The notes: generated by a model from the sequence alone, not told the origin. Shown: positions 19,592-28,088, numbered from the stretch's first letter. The stretch is 64,000 nucleotides of DNA from Flavobacterium sp. N2038 (GCF_025947185.1 NZ_CP110001.1:2046001-2110000); one strand, 5' to 3'. Numbers and translations are program-made.

Positions 19592-20428
19592 ATGGAAATT
19601 AGAAATTTATACTACCCTTTTGAACTGCAGTTTCTGGAAGTTTCAGAATACGAAGCTAAAGAACGTAAAAACACGTTTTTTGAAATGGTTTTTGTACTTG
19701 AAGGTAAAGGAGTTCAGATTATTAATGATCATCGATTGCCTTATAGTTTTGATAAGTTGTTCCTGATTTTTCCTCAGGATACCCATAGTTTTGAAGTTTT
19801 AGAGAAAACAAAGTTTTTCTTTATCAGGTTTCATGACAGCTATCTAAAAACCCAAAGTACAGATTGGATTCAGAAGCTTGAGTTTATTTTTCATAATCAC
19901 AATCATCTTCCGGGCTGTATTTTGAAAACAGTATCAGATAAACCTTTAATCCGGGCGATGATCGAAGGTCTTATTAGAGAAGAAAATAGTAGTTTTCCGC
20001 AGCAGCAGGAAGTAATCAAACAAATTCTAAATACGATTATTACCATTGCTGCCCGAAATATTTCGCTTATTGTGCCTGTAAATATGGATTTGCTCAATAC
20101 AACACCAAACTTAGATTTACTGAATTATGTTCATCAGAATATTTATCAGCCAGATCAGTTAAAAGCGTCAAATATGGCAGCTGTATTTAACGTTTCGCCA
20201 ACGTACATAAGTGAATATTTTAAAACAAAAACAGGTCAAAGCATTCAGCAATACAGCATTGCCTATAAGATAAAATTAATAGAAACCCGGCTGAAATTTA
20301 CTAATATGCAAATCAACGAGATTGTATACGAATTTGGTTTTAGCGATGCAAGTCATCTGAATCGCCTGTTTAAGAAATACACCGGACTGAACCCGAGTAC
20401 ATATAAAAAACAGTTTAAGAAACCTTAA
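19592..20428 (+). CDS. AraC family transcriptional regulator
   Basis: 278 residues. The N-terminal cupin-like half (FFEMVFVLEGKGVQIIN ... FIRFHDSY) should sense a ligand. The C-terminal half has two helix-turn-helix units: LKASNMAAVFNVSPTYISEY and MQINEIVYEFGFSDASHLN, ending RLFKKYTGLNPSTYKKQF, the AraC signature. Its divergent position next to the DoxX-deacetylase operon makes that pair the likely target. No ligand can be inferred. Confidence 0.93.
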   Translation: MEIRNLYYPFELQFLEVSEYEAKERKNTFFEMVFVLEGKGVQIINDHRLPYSFDKLFLIFPQDTHSFEVLEKTKFFFIRFHDSYLKTQSTDWIQKLEFIFHNHNHLPGCILKTVSDKPLIRAMIEGLIREENSSFPQQQEVIKQILNTIITIAARNISLIVPVNMDLLNTTPNLDLLNYVHQNIYQPDQLKASNMAAVFNVSPTYISEYFKTKTGQSIQQYSIAYKIKLIETRLKFTNMQINEIVYEFGFSDASHLNRLFKKYTGLNPSTYKKQFKKP

Positions 20429-20439
20429 TTTTAAACGTA

Positions 20440-21021
20440 TTAAACTTCTTCTTTATTAATCCACTTTCCGACTGCTGGCGGAGTATAATTTTTCATTTGA
20501 TTTAATAAATCATCAATATCAGGACTTACCAAGAGCATTTTTTGATTGGCTTCTTTTAGTAAACCTTTTTCTGTCATGGTTTTTAATAATTCTAAAAGAG
20601 CATCATAATAGCCGTTAACATTTAAAATCGCAATTGGTTTTTTATGGAGGCCTAATTGAGCCCAGGTTAGCATTTCGAAAAGTTCTTCGAGAGTTCCAAA
20701 TCCTCCGGGAAGCGCAATTACACCATCACATAAATCATTCATTTTGGTTTTTCGCTCGTGCATACTTTCAACCAGGATTAATTCCGTCAGGCCTTTATGT
20801 GCGATTTCTTTAGATCTTAAAAAATCAGGTAGTACGCCAATTACCGTTCCACCTGCGTTTAATGCCCCATCTGCAACAGCGCCCATTAAACCAACATTGG
20901 CGCCGCCATATATTAATTGTATATTTTGCTGAGCCAGTGTTTTACCCAATGCTACAGCTTGTTCTTCATAAATTTTTTCAGTGCCAAAACTTGAGGCACA
21001 AAAAACAGTAATGCTTTTCAT
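20440..21021 (-). CDS. LOG family protein (TIGR00730 Rossmann fold)
   Basis: 193 residues, full family length. The nucleotide-binding motif PGGFGTLEELFEMLTWAQ is complete and the start MKSITVFCASSFGT is typical. LOG enzymes hydrolyse cytokinin riboside 5'-monophosphates or other nucleoside monophosphates to base and ribose phosphate. The first 42 codons are duplicated in a decayed copy at 21708-21836. Confidence 0.93.
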   Translation of the reverse strand: MKSITVFCASSFGTEKIYEEQAVALGKTLAQQNIQLIYGGANVGLMGAVADGALNAGGTVIGVLPDFLRSKEIAHKGLTELILVESMHERKTKMNDLCDGVIALPGGFGTLEELFEMLTWAQLGLHKKPIAILNVNGYYDALLELLKTMTEKGLLKEANQKMLLVSPDIDDLLNQMKNYTPPAVGKWINKEEV

Positions 21022-21058
21022 TATTCTTTTTTTAGTGTGAAATAATAAATTTCTAGAT

Positions 21059-21607
21059 TTAAGAACGATTAATAAGCCTTCTTTCCTCTTTTCTCAATTC
21101 ATACTCAAAATACGGAACATCGACACCATTAATATTAAATTCAATATCATTGATTTTTTCAGCTCCGAGTTTTAAAACGGCTTTTTGAGAACGGAAATTT
21201 TCAGCTCCAACATGAAAAAGGACCGAATCAACGTGTTGAAAAGCATAATCTATCATTAATTTTTTGTTGGATTTATTATAAGGTCCACCCCAATATTCTC
21301 TTGTAATGAAAGTGTAACCAATTCCTACGCTGGATTTTTCTGGACTGTAATCGTAAAAACTAGTTGTTCCCATAATTTCGTTCGTTTGTTTATCGAGAAT
21401 CAAGAAGGGGCTTTTTGTCATTATGATTTCAAAAAATGTTTTAAAATCTTCTCTTTGATATCGGTTTTTTAAAGGATTCTGTTCCCAGATCAGCGGGTCA
21501 GAAGCAGCTTCAAATAGTGCTTCAAAATGTTTTTCCTCTAGCGGAATTAACTTTGTAATTTCGTTTTCTAAGAAATCCGGCTGTAAATTGAAATTATTTG
21601 GTGTCAT
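21059..21607 (-). CDS. GNAT acetyltransferase (RimJ/RimL-like), tandem paralogue B
   Basis: 182 residues. LENEITKLIPLEEKHFEALFE leads into a GNAT core with SVGIGYTFITREYWGGPYN and the CoA-proximal FRSQKAVLKLGAEK. It is about half identical to the gene at 21840-22367 (shared ASDPLIWEQ, FLILDK, RSQKA). It probably N-acetylates an amine; the substrate is unknown. It belongs to a duplicated GNAT-LOG unit. Confidence 0.9.
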   Translation of the reverse strand: MTPNNFNLQPDFLENEITKLIPLEEKHFEALFEAASDPLIWEQNPLKNRYQREDFKTFFEIIMTKSPFLILDKQTNEIMGTTSFYDYSPEKSSVGIGYTFITREYWGGPYNKSNKKLMIDYAFQHVDSVLFHVGAENFRSQKAVLKLGAEKINDIEFNINGVDVPYFEYELRKEERRLINRS

Positions 21608-21707
21608 AATTTTTTTAGTTTTTTAGTGGTTAATAACGCAAAGTTTGTCATTTTGATTACGAAGCCTTGGAATCGAAATGAAATGGCAAAAATCAGTTTA
21701 AATCCGC

Positions 21708-21836
21708 TTAAGCTGCGCCTCCGTAAACGAGTTCAATATTTTGTTCGGCTAAGATTTTGCCTAATGCAATTGCTTGTTCTTCATAAATTTTTTCAGTGCC
21801 AAAACTTGAGGCACAAAAAACAGTAATGCTTTTCAT
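21708..21836 (-). pseudogene. Truncated duplicate of the LOG gene 5' end
   Basis: The ATG at 21834-21836 opens 42 codons that match the first 40 or so codons of the LOG gene (MKSITVFCASSFGTEKIYEE, then LAEQNIELVYGGA against LAQQNIQLIYGGA), followed by a TAA. About 65 bases at the 5' end are identical to the LOG gene, while the rest is only about three-quarters identical. It lies 3 bp after GNAT copy A, just as the intact LOG gene lies after copy B. It could still be translated as a 42-residue peptide but lacks the active site. Confidence 0.88.
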
Positions 21837-21839
21837 TTT

Positions 21840-22367
21840 TTATTTTTCTATTTGATAAACAAAATTATGACGCGAAGGTTCATTATAATAAGCAACTTCT
21901 ATTTCGTCAATTTTTTTTGCTCCTAATTTTTCGATTGCTTTTTGAGAACGATAATTTTCTGAACCAATATGAAAATTTACTTTTTCTACAGACTGAAAGG
22001 AGTAATCGAGCATCATTTTTTTTACCTGAGTATTAAAACCTGTTCCCCAAAATTTTCTTCCATAAAAAGTATAGCCAATAAAAACAGTTTTATTTTCGGG
22101 GTCATATTCATAAAATCGTGTGCTTCCCGCGACTTCATTTGTGATTTTATCGAGGATAAGAAAAGCACCTTTGCTTTCTATTGCACCTTCAAAAAAGTTT
22201 AGAAATACGTCTCTTTCATAGCGATTTTTATTCGGATGCTGTTCCCAGATTAAAGGATCTGAAGCCACTTTATAGAGTTTTTCAAAATCTGTTTTTTGTA
22301 GTGGAACTAATTTTACAGATTCATTTTCTAGTATTTCCGGTTGTAAATTTAAAATTGATGTTTCCAT
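21840..22367 (-). CDS. GNAT acetyltransferase, tandem paralogue A
   Basis: 175 residues. NLQPEILENESVKLVPLQ and NKTVFIGYTFYGRKFWGTGF, then YRSQKAIEKLGAKKIDEIE, give the GNAT fold with the acetyl-CoA loop. A paralogue (21059-21607) lies just downstream, beyond the LOG remnant. The start codon follows the same pattern in both copies, 8-10 residues before the shared NLQP motif. Confidence 0.9.
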   Translation of the reverse strand: METSILNLQPEILENESVKLVPLQKTDFEKLYKVASDPLIWEQHPNKNRYERDVFLNFFEGAIESKGAFLILDKITNEVAGSTRFYEYDPENKTVFIGYTFYGRKFWGTGFNTQVKKMMLDYSFQSVEKVNFHIGSENYRSQKAIEKLGAKKIDEIEVAYYNEPSRHNFVYQIEK

Positions 22368-22420
22368 TTTTTTTGCTTTTGTGATTTGATTTTACCACAG
22401 ATTATGAGGATAAAAACGAT

Positions 22421-23545
22421 TTAAATTTGTTTGATCTGAACACAGGAAACGTTTTCCATTTTAATTTCTTTTCCTGTCTTTTTTAGCATTCCGGTTTTTG
22501 TATTTCGTTTAAAGACAATTACATTTCCTGAAATAACATTGGTTGCAATTAGGAATTTTCCACTTTCATCAATAGAAAAAATTCTTGGATGTTTTCCTAA
22601 AGTCGATTGATAGCCAATGTTTTTCAAAAGACCATTTTCAGCGATAGAAAAAATGGCAATATTATTTTCTTTTCCGCGGTTTGTGGCGTACAGAAATTTT
22701 CCGTCGGGAGAAATATGAATGTCAGAGCTTTCAAATCCTTCTTTAATCTGATCAGGATGGGTATTAATTCGCTGAATTTTTTTGAGCATTCCGTTTTCAT
22801 AGTCATAAACACTAATTGTGCCTGCCATTTCTTCAATACAATAGCCAAATTTCTCATTAGGATGAAAAGTAAAATGTCTCGGCCCGGCTTCTAAATCAGT
22901 TTTTGTAAAAGGATTTGCTGTTTCCTTTAAAGGTTCCTTCAGGGTTTCATCAAAGGCATATGAACGAATTTTATCAGCACCTAAATCGGGTAAAAACAGA
23001 TAATCAAACTGAGGAGAAAATACTGCCGAATGAACATGTGATCTTGCTTGCCTTTCTTTATTTACACTTCCGTCAGTATATTGAAAGTTTTGCACCATAG
23101 AATCAATTTGCCCGTTTTCTAAAATCGGATGAACAGAAACGCTTCCTTCGGTATAATTGGCGTTTACAAGCCATTTACCATTTTTATGAACCGATACATA
23201 AACCGGATTTTCGCCACCGCTTGTTTGTTTATTCAAAAAAGTTAAGGTTTTGTTTTGCGGATTAAATTCAAAACTGCTAACACTTCCTGCATTTGGTGTT
23301 TTGGTTTCTGTACACGCATAAAGATATTTTCCGTTTGGCGAAAGAGTCAAATAGGAAGGGTTTATGACATTTTTTACTGAAGTTATTTTAATCAGCTTTC
23401 CTTTTAAAGTATCCAATTGATAAACCTGAATCGATTCGGCTTCTTTATCCCGGTTATAAGATCCCAGAAAAACATACGTACTCTGAGAAAAAAGATTGAA
23501 AGTTACCAGAAAGGTAATTGTAAGGAGGTTGATTTTTAGTTTCAA
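22421..23545 (-). CDS. Exported lactonase family protein (6-phosphogluconolactonase-like beta-propeller)
   Basis: 374 residues with a signal peptide (MKLKINLLTITFLVTFNLFS). Repeating blades end in patterns such as NPSYLTLSPNGKYLYACTE, GPRHFTFHPNEKFGYCIEE and SSDIHISPDGKFLYATNRG, the Pgl/YkgB lactonase signature with seven-bladed propeller spacing. Cytoplasmic relatives hydrolyse 6-phosphogluconolactone; the signal peptide points to a periplasmic sugar lactone or lactonised product instead. This is an inference. Confidence 0.9.
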   Translation of the reverse strand: MKLKINLLTITFLVTFNLFSQSTYVFLGSYNRDKEAESIQVYQLDTLKGKLIKITSVKNVINPSYLTLSPNGKYLYACTETKTPNAGSVSSFEFNPQNKTLTFLNKQTSGGENPVYVSVHKNGKWLVNANYTEGSVSVHPILENGQIDSMVQNFQYTDGSVNKERQARSHVHSAVFSPQFDYLFLPDLGADKIRSYAFDETLKEPLKETANPFTKTDLEAGPRHFTFHPNEKFGYCIEEMAGTISVYDYENGMLKKIQRINTHPDQIKEGFESSDIHISPDGKFLYATNRGKENNIAIFSIAENGLLKNIGYQSTLGKHPRIFSIDESGKFLIATNVISGNVIVFKRNTKTGMLKKTGKEIKMENVSCVQIKQI

Positions 23546-23569
23546 TGGTTTGCTTTTTGGATATTAATA

Positions 23570-24100
23570 TTAGGAAAGAAGTGGAAATCTAAAGCCAAAC
23601 ACAGCAAGTTCTCCCTGCATAAAATCAAGATTTTCATCTCTTTTAAAACCAATATTTTCATACATGCTCCAGGCAGTTTTCATGGATAAAGTAGAATGAA
23701 TAATAATTTGTTTTCGGTTATTTTCGGTCGCTTTTTTAATGCATTCCAATGTCAGAAGTTTACCAATTCCTTTACCTCTTATATTGGAATCAACGCCCAA
23801 TAATCGAAACCCTGCCGAATTTTGTTCGCTTGTCGCGGTGCCACCTGAGCCATAATATTGCATGTCGTTAAAATATACAACAGCGCCTGTTATTGTATTG
23901 TTTTCATCAACGGCTACCAAAAGTTCTGTTTCGGGATATTGTGTAAATGCTCCAATATTGGCTAGCATTTTATAATAATTGGGTTGTTCGTTTTCTTTGG
24001 GGAAACCTTCTAATTGTGAGTAAACATTAATAAGTAATTTACCGATTTCTTCAAATTCAGAAGGGAAAGCATTTCGGATAATATAACTTGAAGTATTCAT
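23570..24100 (-). CDS. GNAT acetyltransferase
   Basis: I choose the ATG at 24098-24100 (MNTSSYIIRNAFPSEFEEIG). The longer frame to 24127 adds nine residues encoded by a GTTTCAAG repeat element. The core shows LLGVDSNIRGKGIGKLLTLE, the acetyl-CoA pyrophosphate loop, and SAGFRL. The substrate is unknown. It lies 24 bp downstream of no other gene; the lactonase gene follows after 24 bp, so they may be co-transcribed. Confidence 0.88.
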   Translation of the reverse strand: MNTSSYIIRNAFPSEFEEIGKLLINVYSQLEGFPKENEQPNYYKMLANIGAFTQYPETELLVAVDENNTITGAVVYFNDMQYYGSGGTATSEQNSAGFRLLGVDSNIRGKGIGKLLTLECIKKATENNRKQIIIHSTLSMKTAWSMYENIGFKRDENLDFMQGELAVFGFRFPLLS

Positions 24101-24136
24101 TTTTTGATTTTTTGTTTCGGGTTTCAAGTTTCAAGT

Positions 24137-24212
24137 CTTGTCAGGCTGAGCGATCCCGAGGCTTCGGGAGAAGCTCTTAGTATGCCCTTCGACTTCGCTC
24201 AGGGTGACAAAG
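24137..24212. repeat. Imperfect inverted repeat TTGTCAGGCTGAGCG / CGCTCAGGGTGACAA
   Basis: 15-bp arms with two mismatches enclose an inner hairpin (CCCGA/TCGGG) and CCTTCGACTTCGCTC. The GC content is well above the surroundings. A shorter variant (GGCTTCGACTCCGCTCAG) is at about 36399. It looks like a dispersed intergenic element of the lineage; no ORF is involved. Confidence 0.7.
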
Positions 24213-24257
24213 GAGTGTTTTTAGTTTTTTTTGTTTCAGGTTTCAAGTTTCAGGTTT

Positions 24258-24292
24258 TCAATCTAAAATCTAAAATCTGCAATCTAAAATTA
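24258..24292. repeat. Heptamer array (TCAATCT/AAAATCT)
   Basis: Five 7-bp units: TCAATCT, AAAATCT, AAAATCT, GCAATCT, AAAATTA. The last unit contains the stop codon of the MBL gene (24290-24292), so the array abuts the coding end exactly. Confidence 0.8.
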
Positions 24293-25387
24293 TCTAACAC
24301 CTTTCCACCACTGTTTAAACTCTTGTTTTTCGTTTTTTAGTTCCACTATTTCTCCAATCATTGGCGTAATTAATGCAATCGGATTTTCGGATGAACTATT
24401 TAATTCGGTGACTTTTACCAGAGGTTCGTCCCAGGAATGTAATGCTAGTGCAAATTTTGAGGAATGAACAGGAAAAACTCTTTTTGCTTTTAAATCTTTC
24501 ATGGCTTTTACAACATCTTCGGGCAGATTATGAATATATTTCCAGGCAGGATTATATTGACCATTATCGATAAGCGCAATGTCAAAAGGACCAAATTTGT
24601 TTCCAATTTCAGCATAATGTTTATCGTAACCACTATCACCGCCCAAATACATTTTAAAATCTTTGGACTGAAGAACAAAAGAAGTCCAAAGTGTGTTGCA
24701 GCGTTTAATACTTCTGCCCGAAAAATGTCTTGACGGAGTGGTGTAAAGCGTTAAATTTTGATCGAGTTCTATTTTTTCATGCCAGTCTTTTTCGATTATA
24801 ATTTCAGAAGGAAATTTCCAGAATTCAAAATGTGAACCAACGCCAAGCGCCGTAATTATTTTTTTGATTTTAGGTTTCAGCTCCATAATTGTGGCATAAT
24901 CCAAATGATCATAATGGTCGTGTGTAATCAATAAATAATCAATTTCCGGAATATCAGCTGCAGTATAAATATCAGTTCCTTTAAAGGCTTTTGTAGTTCC
25001 ATAAATTGGAGAGGCGTTTCCGCTGAAAACAGGATCAATTAAAAAACGTTTTCCCTCAAGCTGAATATAATAAGAAGAATGCCCAAACCAAACCAGAATA
25101 TCCTGCTCTAAAGGAATTTCATGTAAGTTTATTTTTTTTGACGGAATAACATCAGTCGGAATTTTGCGGTCTACTTTTTTAAAGAAAAAATCTTTTAAAA
25201 CGTCAAAATAGCCGTAACCTTCTGCTAGTTCAGGAGTAAAGCTTTCGTTTTCGAATTTTCCGTTTTTATATTGAGGTGACTTTTGTATCAAAGCCAGTCT
25301 TTCGCCTGCAGGTTGCTTTCCATATCTTGGATGGTACAAAAAGTAAATAATAACGGCTAATAAAAGAAGTAATAGTGTAAGAACCAT
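24290..25387 (-). CDS. Membrane-anchored MBL-fold hydrolase (NAPE-PLD/UlaG-like)
   Basis: 365 residues. The N-terminus MVLTLLLLLLAVIIYFLYHP is a single membrane anchor. The zinc site motif LITHDHYDHLD lies near residue 155; other ligand segments are LGGDSGYDK and FPVHSSKFALA. VWFGHSSYYIQLEGKRFLIDP matches the NAPE-PLD/UlaG-type family. It probably hydrolyses a phosphodiester or lactone on a membrane-associated substrate. It begins 7 bp after the DUF1801 gene, suggesting one transcript. Confidence 0.9.
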   Translation of the reverse strand: MVLTLLLLLLAVIIYFLYHPRYGKQPAGERLALIQKSPQYKNGKFENESFTPELAEGYGYFDVLKDFFFKKVDRKIPTDVIPSKKINLHEIPLEQDILVWFGHSSYYIQLEGKRFLIDPVFSGNASPIYGTTKAFKGTDIYTAADIPEIDYLLITHDHYDHLDYATIMELKPKIKKIITALGVGSHFEFWKFPSEIIIEKDWHEKIELDQNLTLYTTPSRHFSGRSIKRCNTLWTSFVLQSKDFKMYLGGDSGYDKHYAEIGNKFGPFDIALIDNGQYNPAWKYIHNLPEDVVKAMKDLKAKRVFPVHSSKFALALHSWDEPLVKVTELNSSSENPIALITPMIGEIVELKNEKQEFKQWWKGVR

Positions 25388-25394
25388 GTTTTTT

Positions 25395-25817
25395 TTAGTT
25401 AGAAGGATATAATTTATTTAAATTTTTTACAGAAAGTAAAACCATTTTTTTAAGAATTTCCAGATCAATATCTGCCAGCTTTTTGATATAGATACATCCC
25501 TTTGAAGGTTTGTGTTTTCCTAGTTTAGCAATTAATTCTTCCCGATCTTCAGCAGACAAAGAAAAATATAGCGTAATAGCAGCTTTTCTTGGCGAAAATG
25601 CTGCAAGTGGTGCATCGCCTTCATGTCCGCTTTCATATTTATAATGGTAACTTCCAAAACCAATAATGCTTGGTCCCCACATTTTAGGCTCAAAACCGGT
25701 TTGCTGTTGCATCATTTTTATAAGTTCAAAAGCATCGTTTCTTTTAACTTCATCCGGTACCAGATTAATAAAATCGACAACGCTGTTTTCGGTTTCTGTG
25801 GTTTTATTTTTTGCCAT
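25395..25817 (-). CDS. DUF1801 protein
   Basis: 140 residues. ELIKMMQQQTGFEPKMWGPS, IIGFGSYHYKYESGHEGDAP and FSPRKAAITLYFSLSAED match the longer DUF1801 subgroup. There is no signal peptide. The beta-lactamase-family gene upstream ends 12 bp away and the MBL gene starts 7 bp downstream, so the three are probably an operon. The biochemical role is unknown. Confidence 0.87.
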   Translation of the reverse strand: MAKNKTTETENSVVDFINLVPDEVKRNDAFELIKMMQQQTGFEPKMWGPSIIGFGSYHYKYESGHEGDAPLAAFSPRKAAITLYFSLSAEDREELIAKLGKHKPSKGCIYIKKLADIDLEILKKMVLLSVKNLNKLYPSN

Positions 25818-25829
25818 TACCTTTTATTT

Positions 25830-26870
25830 TTAATTCAATAAGCCGCTTTTGAGAATTATATTCTTGATTTTAAATTCTGATGCATAAAACAATTCAGGAT
25901 TTTCATTCATTTGGTTTTCTAAAACAATAATGCTAATATCACTTTCCGGATAGTATAAATTTACAGAAGAAAACCCATCGCCTAAACCTGTGTGTCCATA
26001 GTATTTTGGAGTTTCTTTATCTACAACTCTAAGTCCGTAGCCATATCCTACTTTTTCTTTTCCAAAAAGATTATGCTGCGCCAAAATGGTATACTGTAAC
26101 ATTAATTTATAACTCTCCGGTTTTAGAATTTTTCCTTTATGAAGGTTATTGTTCCAGATCGTAAGGTCATTTACGGTTGAAACAATCCCGCATGAAGGTG
26201 CTTTGTATGGAGTTATTAATTGGTTTTCTGCCTTTTCAATGCTATTATTAGCATTAAAGTATCCAGTTACTAAATTTCTGTTTTGATCTTTTGAATAACA
26301 AAAAGTATTATTCATTTTAAGTTTTTTAAAGAGCGCACTTGTCAATTCCGGGTATGTTTTTTTTGACACAGCTTCAAGAATCTGACCTAATATAGGATAG
26401 CCTTCATTACCATATTTAAAATCGGTTCCGGGTTTAAAAAGTAAAGGCTTTTGCAAATCAACGATTCCATGTGTATGATTTAATAATTGATGAACTGTAA
26501 TTGTATCTGCCCAGGTTTGTTTGAGATTGGGTAAATATTTTTTTATTGGAGTGTTAAGATCAATTTTGCCTTGCTCAACTTCTTTCAAAATCAAAACCGC
26601 TGTAATTTGTCTGGTGTTTGACATGATTTCGAATTGACTATCTAATGCTAAAGGCTTTTTAGTATCAAAATCAGCAAAACCTTTTGCTTTAGAATACAAT
26701 GTTTTTCCGCTTTTTGAAATGAGTACCGCACCATTAAAAACAGGAGTGGTATTTTGAATCAGACTATCTATCTGAGCAGTATAATTATCTTGTTTTTGGG
26801 CAGAAGAATTGCAGCTTAATAGGATGAAAGGAAGGGATAATAAATAAGAAAATTTCAAAAGAGGACTCAT
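25830..26870 (-). CDS. Serine beta-lactamase-fold hydrolase, SxxK lysine replaced by arginine
   Basis: 346 residues with a lipoprotein signal (SLPFILLSCNSS). The fold is class C/esterase (DD-peptidase-like). The usual catalytic SxxK is here SNTR: Ser codon 26619-26621, Arg codon 26610-26612 (context FEIMSNTRQITAVLIL). The YxN motif (YGN in FKYGNEGY) and HxG motif (YGHTGLGDGF) are intact. Losing the lysine would be expected to weaken or abolish nucleophile activation in the classic mechanism, so it may be an altered enzyme or a binding protein. It lies upstream of DUF1801 and MBL genes. Confidence 0.9.
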   Translation of the reverse strand: MSPLLKFSYLLSLPFILLSCNSSAQKQDNYTAQIDSLIQNTTPVFNGAVLISKSGKTLYSKAKGFADFDTKKPLALDSQFEIMSNTRQITAVLILKEVEQGKIDLNTPIKKYLPNLKQTWADTITVHQLLNHTHGIVDLQKPLLFKPGTDFKYGNEGYPILGQILEAVSKKTYPELTSALFKKLKMNNTFCYSKDQNRNLVTGYFNANNSIEKAENQLITPYKAPSCGIVSTVNDLTIWNNNLHKGKILKPESYKLMLQYTILAQHNLFGKEKVGYGYGLRVVDKETPKYYGHTGLGDGFSSVNLYYPESDISIIVLENQMNENPELFYASEFKIKNIILKSGLLN

Positions 26871-26962
26871 TAATTTTTTTGTGTCAGGGTTAAAGTTTCG
26901 GTTTTTTTAGCTATTGTTTTTATTTAAAGTGTTTAGATCTGTAAAAATCTACATAGAGGGAA

Positions 26963-27337
26963 TTAAAACATTCCGTTTTCATTAATGGTTTCTTTTGGAA
27001 TGGCTTGCCCTAAATCCCAAAGCTCCACAATTTTATCCGAGTGAAATTTAAGAATATGAACAACGGCAAATCCTAAATCATCGGTGTTTTGTTTTAAATG
27101 TGAATGAACAACAACGAGATTGCCATCTTCTAAAATATGATGGATTTTAAAAATCTTATTCGGATTTGTTCTGGAAGATTCTTCCATGGCGAGCATCAGA
27201 GTATCGGCATCGCCTTTAAAATAAGCATTGTGATGTTTGAATTTCTTACCCACATGTAGTCGGAATGCTTCATGAGAATGCCCATTTGCAGCGAGTTTTA
27301 AAAAGTCCTGAGCAATTTCTTTCCGGGTCATAATCAT
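26963..27337 (-). CDS. NTF2-like (SnoaL-like) protein
   Basis: 124 residues. FLKLAANGHSHEAFRLHVG, FKHHNAYFKGDADTLMLAM, IHHILEDGNLVVVHSHLKQ and VELWDLGQ match the SnoaL-like polyketide cyclase/NTF2 fold. The first Met may be two residues later (MTRKEIAQDF). The family binds or turns over small hydrophobic molecules; no specific role can be assigned. Confidence 0.85.
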   Translation of the reverse strand: MIMTRKEIAQDFLKLAANGHSHEAFRLHVGKKFKHHNAYFKGDADTLMLAMEESSRTNPNKIFKIHHILEDGNLVVVHSHLKQNTDDLGFAVVHILKFHSDKIVELWDLGQAIPKETINENGMF

Positions 27338-27415
27338 TAGTTAAAAAAGTAAACTAAGTTATGAAATTTTGAAGTATGTTTTTAAATTAAAGCAAGACTA
27401 AATCTTTAAAGTTTT

Positions 27416-27631
27416 TTAGTGTGTTTCGGCTTTAATTTCGGATAAATCTATTCCTAATTTTTCGAATTCTTTTTGTCCTAAATCTGTAATATAGAAATGT
27501 TTGTCTGCAGGTGTGTTTTTTGCAATCCAGCCTTTTTCTGCAAAAGTAATCGCGAGCAATTGACCCAGTTTCCCGCCAATATGACTATAACACATTTTTG
27601 CAGGTTTCTGTGGATTTAATTTCTCATTCAT
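27416..27631 (-). CDS. Small protein resembling the C-terminal domain of ArsR-type regulators
   Basis: 71 residues. MCYSHIGGKLGQLLAITFAE and FYITDLGQKEFEKLGID resemble the CYDHLAGxLG...YxxTxxGxxxLxxLGID tail found C-terminal to the winged helix in some ArsR regulators, but no DNA-binding helix-turn-helix precedes it. It starts 11 bp after a small membrane-protein gene, which itself follows an SRPBCC gene. It may be a stand-alone ligand-binding domain or a regulator remnant. Confidence 0.65.
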   Translation of the reverse strand: MNEKLNPQKPAKMCYSHIGGKLGQLLAITFAEKGWIAKNTPADKHFYITDLGQKEFEKLGIDLSEIKAETH

Positions 27632-27642
27632 TGGGTTAAAAT

Positions 27643-28056
27643 TTATCTTTTTTTGCAGGTTAATTTTAAAGCCAGATATGCCATTGGAATATAGGCAAAA
27701 AGCAAATCAACAACGGTAAACCACATTGGTGATGGCAGTGAACAAACACTTACAATTCCGCCCAATAAAAAGAAAGCTCCAATAACCAGCGCCAGCTTTT
27801 TTTTATGATTAAAAGCAAGTAACGCGGTTGTTGCAGCTCCTGTAAATGTTCCGATGGCATGTGCCAAGAATGGAAAAAGAAAATGTTGCGCTTCAAATAA
27901 ATGCATGGTCGTTTTTAGACCTTCCATTGTTGTATTATCAGCACCCTTTGGAGGCGGGATAATTGAACCACTGATTAAAATTATACACATATTAAAAATA
28001 CTTCCAACAATAATTCCGGCAAAAACGGCCAGTGTATTTCTTAAAACAGGGTTCAT
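27643..28056 (-). CDS. Small four-helix membrane protein
   Basis: 137 residues with about four hydrophobic segments (TLAVFAGIIVGSIFNMCIIL, LAHAIGTFTGAATTALLAF, LALVIGAFFLLGGIVSV, LLFAYIPMAYLALKL). It begins with MNPVLRNTLAV. I do not recognise a family. It sits between an SRPBCC gene and the ArsR-tail-like gene, all tightly spaced and on one strand. Confidence 0.8.
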   Translation of the reverse strand: MNPVLRNTLAVFAGIIVGSIFNMCIILISGSIIPPPKGADNTTMEGLKTTMHLFEAQHFLFPFLAHAIGTFTGAATTALLAFNHKKKLALVIGAFFLLGGIVSVCSLPSPMWFTVVDLLFAYIPMAYLALKLTCKKR

Positions 28057-28088
28057 AAATAATGGTTTTAGCTCACTAATTTATGAAA

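Noticed and set aside
21608..21707. More LOG-gene remnant beyond the 42 codons
   Set aside because: No similarity to the intact LOG gene past YGGA can be seen by eye.
24101..24127. N-terminal extension of the GNAT at 23570
   Set aside because: The extra codons are a GTTTCAAG repeat; the next ATG fits the GNAT start.
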